Source of the DNA: Pycnopodia helianthoides
Lineage: Eukaryota; Echinodermata; Asteroidea; Forcipulatida; Asteriidae
Length of the DNA stretch: 64,000 nt
Direction: 5' to 3'
NCBI GenBank assembly: GCA_032158295.1
Contig: CM063263.1
Span: 8,428,501 to 8,492,500, forward strand
Shown: positions 24,601 to 34,700 of the stretch, piece by piece
Numbering within the stretch: position 1 is the stretch's first letter
Layout: each line of letters opens with the position of its first letter
Program-made: the position numbers and the translations under genes
The notes under the pieces: model-generated
Database searches by the model: none
What the model was told of the DNA's origin: nothing
The model's input: only the letters and a program-made list of their open reading frames with translations

Positions 24601-27279
24601 ATTTTCTGCCAATTCAAAGCAATGTCACCAAACTGAGGCTGGAAGGGCCGAATGGTCTGATCCCCTTTTAGTATGAAGTGATTTAGTATTATTTATTGCT
24701 ATTGAAGACAGGGAACACGACAACAGTAGGTTGTCCTCAATACAGACCTGATTGTCTGACCAACCGTGGCAGAATATGTTATTGATGTTCCTTCATCACT
24801 AAAAGCAGCACTTGCTTGATCTCCTATATCAAATGCATCCTTTCCATCTTCACTCCTCTGACATGCCTAGAGAGAGCAAACCCAAATAAATCAGTGTGTG
24901 GCCAGTCTAAGAAACTACATTTAATACAGTCCAGATGAAAAGGCAAGTGATAATATTATATTTATTTTAAAATGAGAAAATAGAATTAGCTGTTGCAAAC
25001 TGCTTACCACTGCAACCAAAAGGACCTATGCCTGGTATAAATGCAAAAAATAGTTAATGGCCTGACGTTTCGACCCTAGTTAATGGCCTGAGTCTTTCTC
25101 GACGGCTAAATGACATGAGTCTGTTCGTCTGAGTAGGGAGAAACTGTGGATAAGGCACCTCCATACCATTCAACCCAATGGTCTGAACATCCAAGAAGGA
25201 AATGATTAATAACCTTCTGTCTTGGCCTTCTCCTTTTCCCCACAGATATCCTCCTTTTGAGTCTGCCTTATTCACTAAATTACTTTCCTTTTCTCACTCT
25301 TCCCGTCTCTGATGTTGTCCTTTGTGTTTCCAACTTCTTGTGGTCAAACCAGCCCCTTTCCTCCAAACCCCCCCTGTCTCCTTATTCATTGTTTACCCCT
25401 TGCTTTTTCTGTGTGCTTTCTGCTTCTCTCTCTATTCATGTATTTCCTCTTGCTTCTGTTTCATTTGTATACCTGTTTATGTGTGTTGTGTTGTCATTTG
25501 GCCTTCGAGAAAGACTCTGCTAGGGTCAAAGGTAAGGGTACACGAGGCAACGGCAGTGGGACGCTAGGTGGCAGCAGACTTCCCAGGTAAACGCATTGCA
25601 GGGGTGAGGGTGTAAGCAAACGAAAAGGTCAGTGCGACTAAACTCAGTATTCATAATCACTATTCCACACAATGGGAATGCGACCAAGGTGCTGTATGGA
25701 TGTATTATTTATTATTTTTTTACCTACCGCAACATCTTTACAGTACGAATCAGCAAAGCTGTTGCATGGGTTATATGCGTACAAGTAGGTGTCCGATGCT
25801 TTGGCGTACGGAAACCTGTTGATTTAATCACAGGAAGATAGTTACATAAATGGTTGTGGGTAGAAGGGTAGAGGGTAGGGAGAGAGGACAGGTCAGAGGT
25901 GTAAGGGTGGAGGTAGGGGTCAGGTGTGGCGGTAGGGATTAAGTCGAGGTTGATTGTAGGGTTAAGTGAAGTCCGAGTTACTGGACCCAACAACGCTTTT
26001 TTACCATTTGAAGGGTCCGAGTGAACGGTCGTGTTTGTTGGCCTGCTGCTTTACTTTTGAAGGGCAAAGGCTCCAAGGCATTTTCCCCTTGACAAGGGGC
26101 ACCAAGGCATCGACAAGGGGCACTGGAGGCAATTGCTTCCTTTGTCTCCATGAAGCATCAGGCCTGTATACATAGGGGGCCTATGCCCTACATAAATTCA
26201 AAGCCAAAAAACAGGGAGTGACTAGACCTAGTAACTGGGGCTCTGTACTCCTTTTTTTTGACATCTGTGATCGTACTAGCGCCCTACCGAAATTCTGTTG
26301 TTAGACTGTGTTTCGGCAATTTGCTGGGTTTAGGGAGTGACCACAACAACAAAAAACAGCTCCAAGAGCCATCAAAGACCCAAGTGAGGTACAGCAAAGA
26401 TGTTGCCCGTTAGTATATGGTGATCTAATTGGTCAGATACGTTTCCAAAAAACAAAAGGGAATTTTTCTGTGAAAAACTGAACTGATGTCCAAAATGAAC
26501 TGCGTAGCACTTCTGTTGTGCATCGATTGCTCGTTGAGCGCGATTGCCTTGGGCAGCTTAATCTGCAGATTGGGCAAAGTTATGCGCAATCTGTAGATTG
26601 TGCAAATCCGTAGATTGCTCTCAATCATCAATGACTGAGCATCGATCGACACACAATAGATTAGAAGTGGAAGTAACAACATCCAATCCATTTCGGACAT
26701 CAGGTCAGATTATAGCCAAAATGTTCTCCTGTTTTGGAGGGAAACGTGTATGCAGGGGTGAATGTAAGACCGAAGTTAAAACGAGAGCCATAACAGCCCA
26801 ACAAGGTGGGCTATATTATACATGAAATTGGGCCCAGCCCAAATGCATTGGACATTGGTTGTAAACTAAATCATGTAATGACAGGGCCCAATTTCTTAAG
26901 ATTAGAGCTGTTTTTTTTTCTGCTTAGCAGAAGTGAGCAGGACAGGTCACCAATTGTGTGCTTATAATATAAGCAGCTCTATGTCATGAATTTGGGCCCA
27001 TGAAAGAACTTCTGAAGAGATGAAGTCAAAGTTGACGGACTTTTACCTTGGATGAGCAGGATCGGTTGAAGCAATGGTGGTTAAGGAAATAACGCCTGAA
27101 CCGTCATTGAACTCGCACTCACAACTGCTCTTTTTAATACAAATTGCACCAAGTCCATTCCGATCACATCGCACCAGCTGGAGAAGTGGGACGAACAGGA
27201 CGAGGAGACCTACTCTCAAAAACTGAGAAAGCTTGAAAATGTTGACATCTCTCAGTCTCAGTTTCACGTGATTTTCCAT
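18664..27279 (-). CDS. M6PR-like: Cation-dependent mannose-6-phosphate receptor-like type I membrane protein, complete, 7 exons
   Basis: Predicted sorting receptor of the Golgi-endosome route. Exons in transcript order: 27279-27047, 25815-25728, 24866-24748, 23776-23686, 21687-21608, 19886-19760 and 18726-18664. All borders are GT-AG and all phases agree, giving 801 nt or 266 aa, close to CD-MPR. ATG at 27279 is the first in-frame ATG. A hydrophobic signal segment (residues about 21-36) precedes a cysteine-rich lumenal domain (CIKKSSCECEFNDGSG, YNPC, ACQ, NCD, SNCAC). A single membrane helix follows at about 198-220. The tail has the family signature GAEGKEVVPNFEFW...LVKDG and ends in YEQI, a YxxPhi-type sorting motif at the extreme C-terminus. 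Candidate phosphomannosyl-binding residues are Q110, R147, E169 and Y177. Whether it binds mannose-6-phosphate or is an ATG27-type relative cannot be told from sequence alone. Confidence 0.88.
18880..18976 (-). repeat. tRNA-Leu-like SINE head, last intron of the M6PR-like gene
   Basis: Minus strand: GTCGTGGCCGAGTGGTCAAG (A box), an anticodon arm CTGGACTCAAGCTCTGG that would read CAA (Leu), a long variable arm and a B box GGGTTTGAGTCCC. A truncated copy of the same unit lies at 50071-50118 inside the Gypsy gag. It is read as SINE-derived and not as a functional gene. Confidence 0.6.
19043..19356. mobile_element. MITE, TATAGACCTTTCCAT family, copy 1
   Basis: Termini TATAGACCTTTCCATTG and CAATAGAAAGGTCTATA are inverted repeats. 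The interior shares GTTGGCATGGACAGCC(G/A)AATGTT and TTGCTTTGCA with the copies at 24062-24375 and 56685-56957. About 314 bp, no transposase. Confidence 0.85.
19924..20361. mobile_element. Inverted-repeat element carrying a 22-bp minisatellite, in an M6PR-like intron
   Basis: About 45-bp termini face each other: TAGACTTGTGGACAAGTC at about 19935 and GACTTGTCCACAAGTCTA at about 20333, each followed inward by TTAATGTTTGT-like and GGTGATAG sequence. In the middle (about 20136-20283), the unit GAGAACATCGCCCGTGTCGC is repeated seven times. The left terminus lies only about 40 bases upstream of the acceptor of the membrane-helix exon. Confidence 0.75.
21757..21947. repeat. Foldback repeat, third copy, M6PR-like intron
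   Basis: Same family as 3296-3487. AGAGCTGCTTAAGCAG on the left pairs with CTTAAGCAGCTCTATGAAAT on the right, which ends GGGCCC. Confidence 0.7.
22156..22418. mobile_element. MITE with CACTCGTTGACTGCC / GGCAGTCAACGTG termini
   Basis: The termini are inverted repeats. The right end is followed by TTAA (22419-22422); the left has lost it. The interior has a CTACGAG-rich palindrome. This is another member of the TTAA-associated set, non-coding. Confidence 0.5.
22631..22880. mobile_element. TA-flanked MITE with internal perfect hairpin
   Basis: Termini AGGCCTGCGCTAAA and TTTAGCGCAGGCCT sit between TA dinucleotides (22629-22630 and 22881-22882), consistent with a Tc1/mariner-type duplication. 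A second palindrome with 13-bp perfect arms (GTGTAGCACGGCA at 22730-22742, inverse at 22748-22760) is inside. Confidence 0.7.
24062..24375. mobile_element. MITE, TATAGACCTTTCCAT family, copy 2
   Basis: Same family as 19043-19356, with termini TATAGACCTTTCCATGG and CAATGGAAAGGTCCAT. It lies in the intron between M6PR-like exons 3 and 4. Confidence 0.8.
24983..25075. repeat. Fragment of the GGCCTGACGTTTCGACC repeat (Penelope-like terminus?)
   Basis: It carries GAATTAGCTGTTGCAAACTG, CCAAAAGGACCT and GGCCTGACGTTTCGACCCTA in the same order as the minus strand of 28050-28130. A further scrap (CTTCGAGAAAGACTCTGCTA) is at about 25504. Part of the same family as 27958-28130. Confidence 0.55.
26884..27000. 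repeat. Foldback repeat, short copy, M6PR-like intron 1
   Basis: GGGCCCAATTTC at the left end is the inverse of GAATTTGGGCCC at the right end, with CTGCTTAGCAG between. Family of 3296-3487. Confidence 0.65.
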
Positions 27280-27957
27280 TTTTAGAAGAGTGTTGCACAC
27301 TTAACTCTCTTAAGTTTGGTGACTTCGCTCTTATGTATGTACACACGTAATATTTGCAACGTTGCTCGCCTATTATGTACAATACATGATGTATCTGCAT
27401 GAACCGTCACATGATCGATGTTACCGCGCACAATAACGTCCGATTATAGTTTGCACGGCCCAACTCCAAGGTAACCCATAATGGGTAGCACACTTTCAAA
27501 CCGTACTTGGAACGATGACTCAATTTGGGCAGAAGACTACACATTCATTGATTCATTGAGGAAGACCCCTAAAGCATTGCCCCTTTGACATTGGTGCAGC
27601 CTTCACCCAGCCTTCGGTGACTGTTTTGAAATTGTTTTTATTTATAAGCCTGCTAGCGTTTGGAAAGAAACATCTACCGTGGTGGTCGGTGTGCCAAAAT
27701 TGAGCGCCCTCTTCGGTGAAAACGTGCAAATCTTCACTGTTCAGTGAACTTACGTCGGCGAAGGAGCCTAAATGTCTCCTCGGCATCCACAAGAAATTTT
27801 CATACCCTGCATAAATTTCCTTGCAAAAGCAAATAATGGGTTTTACTTGTCATCTGATTCAATTTGTTTTTGTATTCTTGCCTTGTTCTGCAACTTTTGT
27901 TTGTCTTACTTGTTCAACATGACTGTGTTAAGAATTTTGTTTGTATATACATCCTTG

Positions 27958-28130
27958 CAAAAAATTAGTTAGTGGCCTGACGTTTCGACCCTAGCAGAGT
28001 TTTCTCTTTCTCGAAGGCTTCGAGAAAGACTCTGCTAGGGTCGAAACGTCAGGCCACTAACTAATTTTTTGCATTTATACTACAGGTCCTTTTGGTTGGT
28101 AAGCAGTTTGCAACAGCTAATTCTAATTTC
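27958..28130. mobile_element. Head-to-head Penelope-like fragment with 14-bp target duplication
   Basis: The left 116 bases form an imperfect palindrome centred near 28014: GGCCTGACGTTTCGACCCTA faces TAGGGTCGAAACGTCAGGCC. The insertion is bounded by TATATACATCCTTG at 27944-27957 and again at 28131-28144, a 14-bp target-site duplication. Long duplications and inverted terminal fragments suit target-primed elements such as Penelope-like elements; the family name is inferred. Confidence 0.6.
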
Positions 28131-28309
28131 TATATACATCCTTGTAAGTTTGTTGGAACTTTTGGCCGAAGAAATAAGGCGTTCAGTTTTTGTCAACTAC
28201 AAAAACAAGGTGTTCGTGAGTGATGTCATTAAAATGGGATAGTGACGAAATTTTACATTATCAATCCAATGTCTGGTTAAGGAGTTTAATTTGTTCATTA
28301 TGAAACTTC

Positions 28310-29530
28310 CTGTTTGAACCAGAAGTCAAGGTCAAATGTGGTCACACTCTGCGTAGCATTTGTCAAATTTTGTGAAGACATTTAAGAAGATATATGGAGT
28401 GTAAAAATGCAATGTTTGGTTCAGATGTAGGCCTAATAATTTTTGAAACATTAAAATTCAAATTCCAGTTTTAACCTGAAATCAAGGTCAAACGGGTTAC
28501 ATTTGTGTAGAGTGTGTTAAGTTTATTAAGACCTTTTAGATGATGTTAGGAATGTAAAAATCCAATGTGTGGTTCAGGAATTCATGAATTTTTATAATAT
28601 TAGACGAACTATCAATGAAACAATGAAACACCGAGCGACGATGTAAATGCCAGCCAACATGTAGCTGTTCAGTGCAATGCCCACGTAAGCTAAACTACAC
28701 GTGCAATGTACATGTGGCTGTATTATATGTGTAGTGTTCTTTCACTATCGTGCGCGTCGTCAAAACTTAAAAGTGCGCTTCATCGTCATTTTTCAAATAG
28801 CTGTAAAGATCAAAATATTGTTATCTCTGTGCAAAAGTTTGAGCAGACTTAACGTTCTACAACCCCTGATACCAAATTCATGCTGAAAAGATAGGCAGTA
28901 TTAGAGATATGCATTTTTGAAATGTTTAACTTGGTTTGAACCGGAAGTCAAGGTCAAATGGGGTCAAGTTTTGTGTAGCGTTTGTTAAACTTTGAACGAC
29001 TTCTCCGATAATTGTAAAAAAAAAATTAAAATGTGGTTCACGAGTAATGATTTTTTACAAACACTAAACTTTGATTTATTGTAATTTAATACCTGATGAC
29101 GTCATCATGACATGATCAAGTCTGTGTCGTCTTGATACCAAGGTTCAATTGTCTGATGAGTTTTAATGTTCAATTCAATTTTAATCTTGAGTTATGCCCC
29201 GAAATTGTTTTATTTAAGAAAAACAAACAAAGGCAAACTTTGATCTTCCGGTACGACCGGAATAAAAGGTCATAGGATGTTGGCGTTAACTTTTTTCAAA
29301 TGTTGCCCTAGTCTTGATCTTTCCGATGTCTGTCGGAGAACATCATAGCTTTTAAAATCAAGGATATACTGTGCATAGTAAATGGTATTTTTAAAACTTT
29401 AAAAACCTTGTAATTCATCACCTGATGACTTTATCATGACTTCATCAATTTTTTGCCGTCTTCATATTGAGGTTCAATTGTCTGATGACTTTCAATGTTC
29501 AATTAAATTTCAATTTTGAGTTATGCTCTA
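28310..29530. repeat. Diverged direct repeats
   Basis: A block containing A(C/A)C(C/A/T)GGAAGTCAAGGTCAAA-like sequence, followed by TGTGTAG(C/A)G(T/A)(T/G)TGT, occurs near 28315, 28465 and 28935. ACCTGATGAC, followed by GAGGTTCAATTGTCTGATGA or a close variant, occurs near 29091 and 29420 (offset about 328). Old tandem duplications, non-coding. Confidence 0.55.
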
Positions 29531-29579
29531 GAGAAGAGTTCCATGGAAGAAGAAGATGAAGAAGAAAAACAAAAAACAG

Positions 29580-29767
29580 AACAAAAACTTTACCAGAAAA
29601 TATTGCTAAACATTTTTTGTATTGTCTGCCAAGCAGAAATGAGAAAGATACCAGTCAAAAATTGTACATGTAACATGGTAGTTTGGCTGGTAACCTTATT
29701 CTGGTAAGCATGATTTTGTTGTGCTTAGCTACTTTTTCTGCTTAAGCAGCTCTATGAAATTGGGCCA
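29580..29767. repeat. Foldback repeat, further copy
   Basis: It carries GGCTGGTAACCTTATTCTGG and ends in TGCTTAAGCAGCTCTATGAA followed by ATTGGGCC. The left terminus is eroded. Family of 3296-3487. Confidence 0.6.
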
Positions 29768-29854
29768 ACGGTGGCATCAGAGTGTAACCCCAGGCCTGTC
29801 ATACCATTTTAATTAAACAGTGATTTGCCTTATTTATGGTTCATTTTATTTTAA

Positions 29855-30195
29855 AGGGTGTACAACATTGGTAAGATTGAAAATATAAATGTTCACAGAT
29901 TTGCACACAACTTACACGGTATAAAGATGGTCGTGGTGGAAAACTTCCCTTGAAATAGTTTTGCTTGAAATGCTATAGTTCTTAGGAAATAAGTAAAACA
30001 ACTAGTCTTCATCACAGTGATAAAATCCGATGTTCGAAAACAGTGAAAACATAAAAGAGGGTTCTTCACTATTTTCTTGTAATTGCGATGACCGATTGAG
30101 CTTAAACTTTCACATGTTTGTTATTTCATGTATATGTTGGGTCACAAACAGTGCAGATACTGGTCTTTGACATTTACCAATGTTGTACATGTGCT
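29855..30195. mobile_element. TTAA-flanked MITE, ACAACATTGGTAA subfamily
   Basis: TTAA at 29851-29854 and 30196-30199 flank termini AGGGTGTACAACATTGGTAA and TTTACCAATGTTGTACATGT. The interior is homologous by eye to 16114-16481 and 44936-45318. Confidence 0.75.
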
Positions 30196-30593
30196 TTAAA
30201 GCAGCAAACTTGCACTCCCGACAAAACTTCAGACTTGCTGTCGCAAAGTCAAATACTTGAGACTTTTCCCTCAAGGACTTGGTACCTGACTTGAGGACTT
30301 TGCTCAAAGACTTGAAACTTTACTGAAGACTTTACTTGAAGACTTGAGACTTTTACTCTAACACTTCAAGATTTTAATTGTAATTTATCTTCATACAAAT
30401 ACTTGGGCTTGACATAGGCTTGCCTTATCATGGACTTTGGGACATGACTTGATACTTTACTAAAAGGACTTGAAACTGTACACTTTAGACTTCAAGACTT
30501 GAGAGTTTATAGTAAAAAACAAAAAACAGCTGAAATAATAAACAGAACACATTTGTAGTTTATTCCAGCACATTTATTGTTAATGTTTTTCAT

Positions 30594-31115
30594 TAGGCCA
30601 AGTAAAAAAAGTAACGAGTTTCTCGTCCGGACTTTTTCAAAAAAGGAGGAGGCGGCGCTTTACTATTTACTATTTTTTATTTTTGGGGGCTATTTTTTCC
30701 AACATTGCCACCATGCTAAATAATGGCTGGCCAAGGTTTCTTTATTCACAGATATTGTGCTATTTGGGTATACTGGTGCATTGTAAGACTAAACAAATGA
30801 TTTGTATCATTTTAGTCCACTTGCTAAGCAAGTTTCAAAATTCAGAAACAGTGAAAAATGTAAATGTGTTCAACTTGAATTAGCTATAAAAGCTATTTAA
30901 TACAGAATACTACGAATGGCTGTTGTATTGCAAAGGTAAAAAAAGTGTCTAGACAAATTCTTAGGCAAAAAAAACCCAAGGAACTTCTTTTTTTTCCTTG
31001 AATTTCCCCCTTTTTCTTCTTTTTTTTTGAATAGTAAATAGTAATCAAAAGGAGGCAGCGGCCGAAAAGGAGGCAGGCGGAGACGAGAAACTCGTTAAAA
31101 AAAATCTTGGCCTAA
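30594..31115. mobile_element. TIR element (TAGGCCAAG...), copy 1
   Basis: TAGGCCAAGTAAAAAAAGTA and CGAGTTTCTCGTC on the left face GACGAGAAACTCGTT and CTTGGCCTAA on the right. About 520 bp. It contains CATGCTAAATAATGGCTGG. A second, oppositely oriented copy lies at 37496-38083. No transposase frame is visible. Confidence 0.75.
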
Positions 31116-31741
31116 CATCAATTACATCTTTTAAACACTACAGGGGGGGGGGGTTGTTGTCCTAAGTTGTCAAATGTTTAAGGTAGTACAGTACTGATGT
31201 GCTGTAGATGTTTTGGTCATCTTCTGTTATCGATGCCATTTCACTATTTCCGAGAATTATACAATGTTCATACTTGCTTCCATCAACATCAGCAGAATCA
31301 GTGTGATTTATATGCTATTATTTTCCTTGGCTGAAACAATGTTTTCACTATAAACAGCTTTAAGAAGTTGGGCCCGAAGTATGCTGAGTTTTAGAACTAC
31401 CAAAAATGTACATGCACAGCATGCATATGGTGCTACAATAAAACCTCTTAGAGATTATACATGTCAAATAGTATATAGTCTTATTTAGTGAACGTAACTA
31501 CTAATACATCAACATGATCAACAGCAGAATCAGTGTGATTTACATGCTATTATTTTCCTTGGCGGAAACAATGTTTTTACTATAAACAGCTTTAAGAATT
31601 TTCCAATTATCAATATTTCCCTAAATATAGGTTGAATCATGGGCAAAAAAGAAGAACAACTCCATCTCTAATCAAAATTGCTTGGCTTTCCAGAAGAAAA
31701 AGAAAAATCACCGTCATCAAACTAGTACGGGGGTTTATCAC

Positions 31742-34700
31742 CTCTATCGGCACCTCCTCATTCAGATCTTCAGAGATGCTTTCTTGCATCATATCAACGT
31801 CAGCAGATCCTGGGCACAGGTGTGTAACATTGTTGTCGACCTCCATCGGCACCTCCTCATCAGTTGAGATGACATCCCTTTTCTGCTTCTTTTTCTCCTT
31901 ATCATGGTCCTCAAACTCATTGGGTCTCTTGCGCTTTATCCCACGACGTATATTCTCATCCTTGGGAGCTTCTGAAGCAGAGATGCCATGCTTGTCATTC
32001 TCGCTTAAAGACAACCTCTCCATCCCGGTCTGAAGCTCATCGATTGTCCAAGATCCCTCTGCGATCGGTGAGCGTGCTCGAGCACTCTGCTCAATTGACA
32101 GAGTGGGCTCTTTGACAGCAGGAGCTTTGCGGTCACCACCTCCAAAGGGCAGGTCTTCATCCTCCTCAACTTTCATCTGGAAACCCGTTGGGGACCCTGT
32201 CTTCGCCTCTCCTCCGTCAAAGTCTCCCCCAGCTGTTGTCGTCTGAGTCTCGTGCTTGTCTTTCTTCTTCTCCTTCTTTTTCTCCTTCTTCTCGAGGTCC
32301 TCACATTCATGGAGTCTCTTTATCTGCAATAGTGGGAGAATTGTCAAGAACAAATGAATAAATATAATTTAAAAAGGAGAAGAAATCAATCTCTCATAAT
32401 CAAAATTGCTTGGCTTTCCAGAAGAAAAAAACATCACCATCATTAAACTAGTAAGGGTTTTATCACCTGTCCACTTTCTTTCCTCGGTTGGTCAGTTGGA
32501 CAGGTCCCTTCCCCTCTGTTGCTGCTGGCGTCTTTTGTAGCACTTTTAGCTTTATACGACTGGTCATTACCAACTTGGTTACCTTTTTTGATATTAAAGA
32601 AACTGAAATATATTGCCAACACAGGTAGTGGTTAAAGTCAATATACTAGTCATAATAATGCTTAAAGATTTGCCAAATTGCCAAGAGTGGAATGAAAATC
32701 AGGGCCTTCAGGGGTTTCCGTTAACTTTTTTTTCACTCGCAGGCCGGACAAATCAACCAAAATGTTAGGTCGCCCGCAAGTTTTTTCACTAGCCCGCATG
32801 TAATTGTAAGTATGCACACAATTTTTGAAGTGTAAAAAAAAAAACCAAAAAACAAACAACACGGAAGTGAAGTTTTTTAAAATGTGTTTTTGGACGATCT
32901 TTTCCCTAATTTCTGCCCTTAACCCTTTAGCACTCATACCCCCCGCAGCCGCCCTGCCTATTACTGCGCATACCTCCCACAGCCGCCCTCAAAATTTAAC
33001 AACTTGTATTTTGAGTTCTAAACATGCGATAAAACGCAGCAAACAGCCGTAGATAGAGCGCGATCTCAAGATGAAAATAGTCTAAAAATAGCACATGGGC
33101 TCACCATATGAAAAAAAAACTACGTTGTCCACCTGTAAAGGTTCAAAGGTCGGAAGTCTTATCACAAACACATGTGAAGTAACATGTAGCTGTTTTTCTC
33201 TGTGTGTGTGCGGACCGTACTGTATGTACCACGTATCACATGCGCAATGTACACAGTAATGGCGACCTTTCGCTTGTTTCACGATAAACTTATTGGTGTT
33301 TTTACACACGGAATACAGTGATTTTAAAGGATTTTACAAAGAGTTTTAGGTACAGAAGTTATCCGTTGGTAACAAAGGCAATCCTTTCCATTTCCAAAGG
33401 TATGTTGTGGTCTTTTTCAATCACTTTTGTAGGTTTGTTTTCCTTTGAGACGACAGTAAAGTAGAGAAAACTTGTGTGCTTAAATTTCCACGTAACAATT
33501 GTTTACTTATACGCAAACAATGTGTCTATTTTTTGTTGTTGGTCTGTCCTATGTTTCCAACCTCAAAGCTTCTTTTTGGTAAAGCAGACAGAACAACTGT
33601 GGAAATCATTCAAAAGATAATTTCCTTCTCTACAAAAAAAACAGAACTTGCAATACAAGAAAATAATCACAACGAAAGTTATCTGAGGATTTCTAGGTAC
33701 GGCCGAAAATCATGTGAATTGCCAAAGCGCATTGAAGAGTGAATGACGCTATGTATAATAATGCTTGAGTGCTAAAGGGTTAATAATAGTGTTCTCATCA
33801 ACAGCAATTTTCATGGATTAGTAATTTGAGGATAGGTTTTATAGAACTTCTTTTGCACTGAAATCTTCTTTATTTAACGATCGGTCGACAACGCACATTT
33901 GGAAAAAAATTGTGTAGCTAGAGCGATAAGTGTTTATGTGTACGAAGTTATCATTTTGCATAAAATATAACAGGTGCAAGGTTAAAATTAGACTCCATCG
34001 CACGTCTTCCGCCCCTGGAAATTCGAGTTGTATGTTTCCCTACTCGCCTTCATACTGTTGTATGGAACATGGAGGAGAGAGCCAGACTAATATGTACATG
34101 CGTGTTTTACTGAAAATAAACGATCGCAATCGCGATCGATCGCAGCCACGTTAAATCTAGCAAATATTTCTTGTCAAACCGTGTGGGTGTAAAGTTTTTT
34201 TTATAACTCAACAATTTTGTAACAATTGTACCGCAAATTGTATCGCAATTCCAATCAGGTTATCGTCAGTTTTATGGTGTCGAAACAGCTCTTCTTCGGG
34301 TCACAAATGATATGTTGATGTCATTAGACAAGGGTGAAGAAGTAATTCTCGTATTACTAGATTTTTCATCAGCTTTCGACACCATAAAGCACGACATTCT
34401 CCTGAAGTGTTTGGAACACAAATTTGGAATTTGTGACCAGGCCTTGAAATGGTTCCAATCGTATCTGTTGGGCCGAAGCCATCGTGTTATTATTGGAAAT
34501 GAACGATCATCCACCCACTCTTTAACTCAAGGTGTTCCGCAAGGATCTGTGTTAGGTCCCATTTTGTTTACGCTTTATATTTCTCCACTGGAGTCCATAA
34601 TAGATAGGTATCATATACAAAAGATGTTCTATGCGGATGATACGCAACTGTATGTTTCTTTTAAAAGTCTAATAATTTTGATCCAACTACTGAAATCTTA

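Larger units (their letters stand above)
27280..31741. other. Gene-free interval between the M6PR-like gene and the lysine-rich gene
   Basis: It holds the upstream region of the minus-strand M6PR-like gene, a head-to-head Penelope-like fragment, diverged direct repeats, a foldback repeat and two MITEs (each listed separately). At 31287-31365 and 31512-31595 a roughly 80-bp block (TATTTTCCTTGGC(T/G)GAAACA inside) is directly repeated with a 225-base offset. No convincing exon. Confidence 0.5.

Noticed and set aside
27553..27792. Minus-strand frame near the M6PR-like gene start (MWMPRRHLGSFADVSS)
   Set aside because: No splice sites link it to the neighbouring gene and part of it (GCGCCCTCTTCGG) recurs elsewhere, so it looks like repeat-derived sequence.
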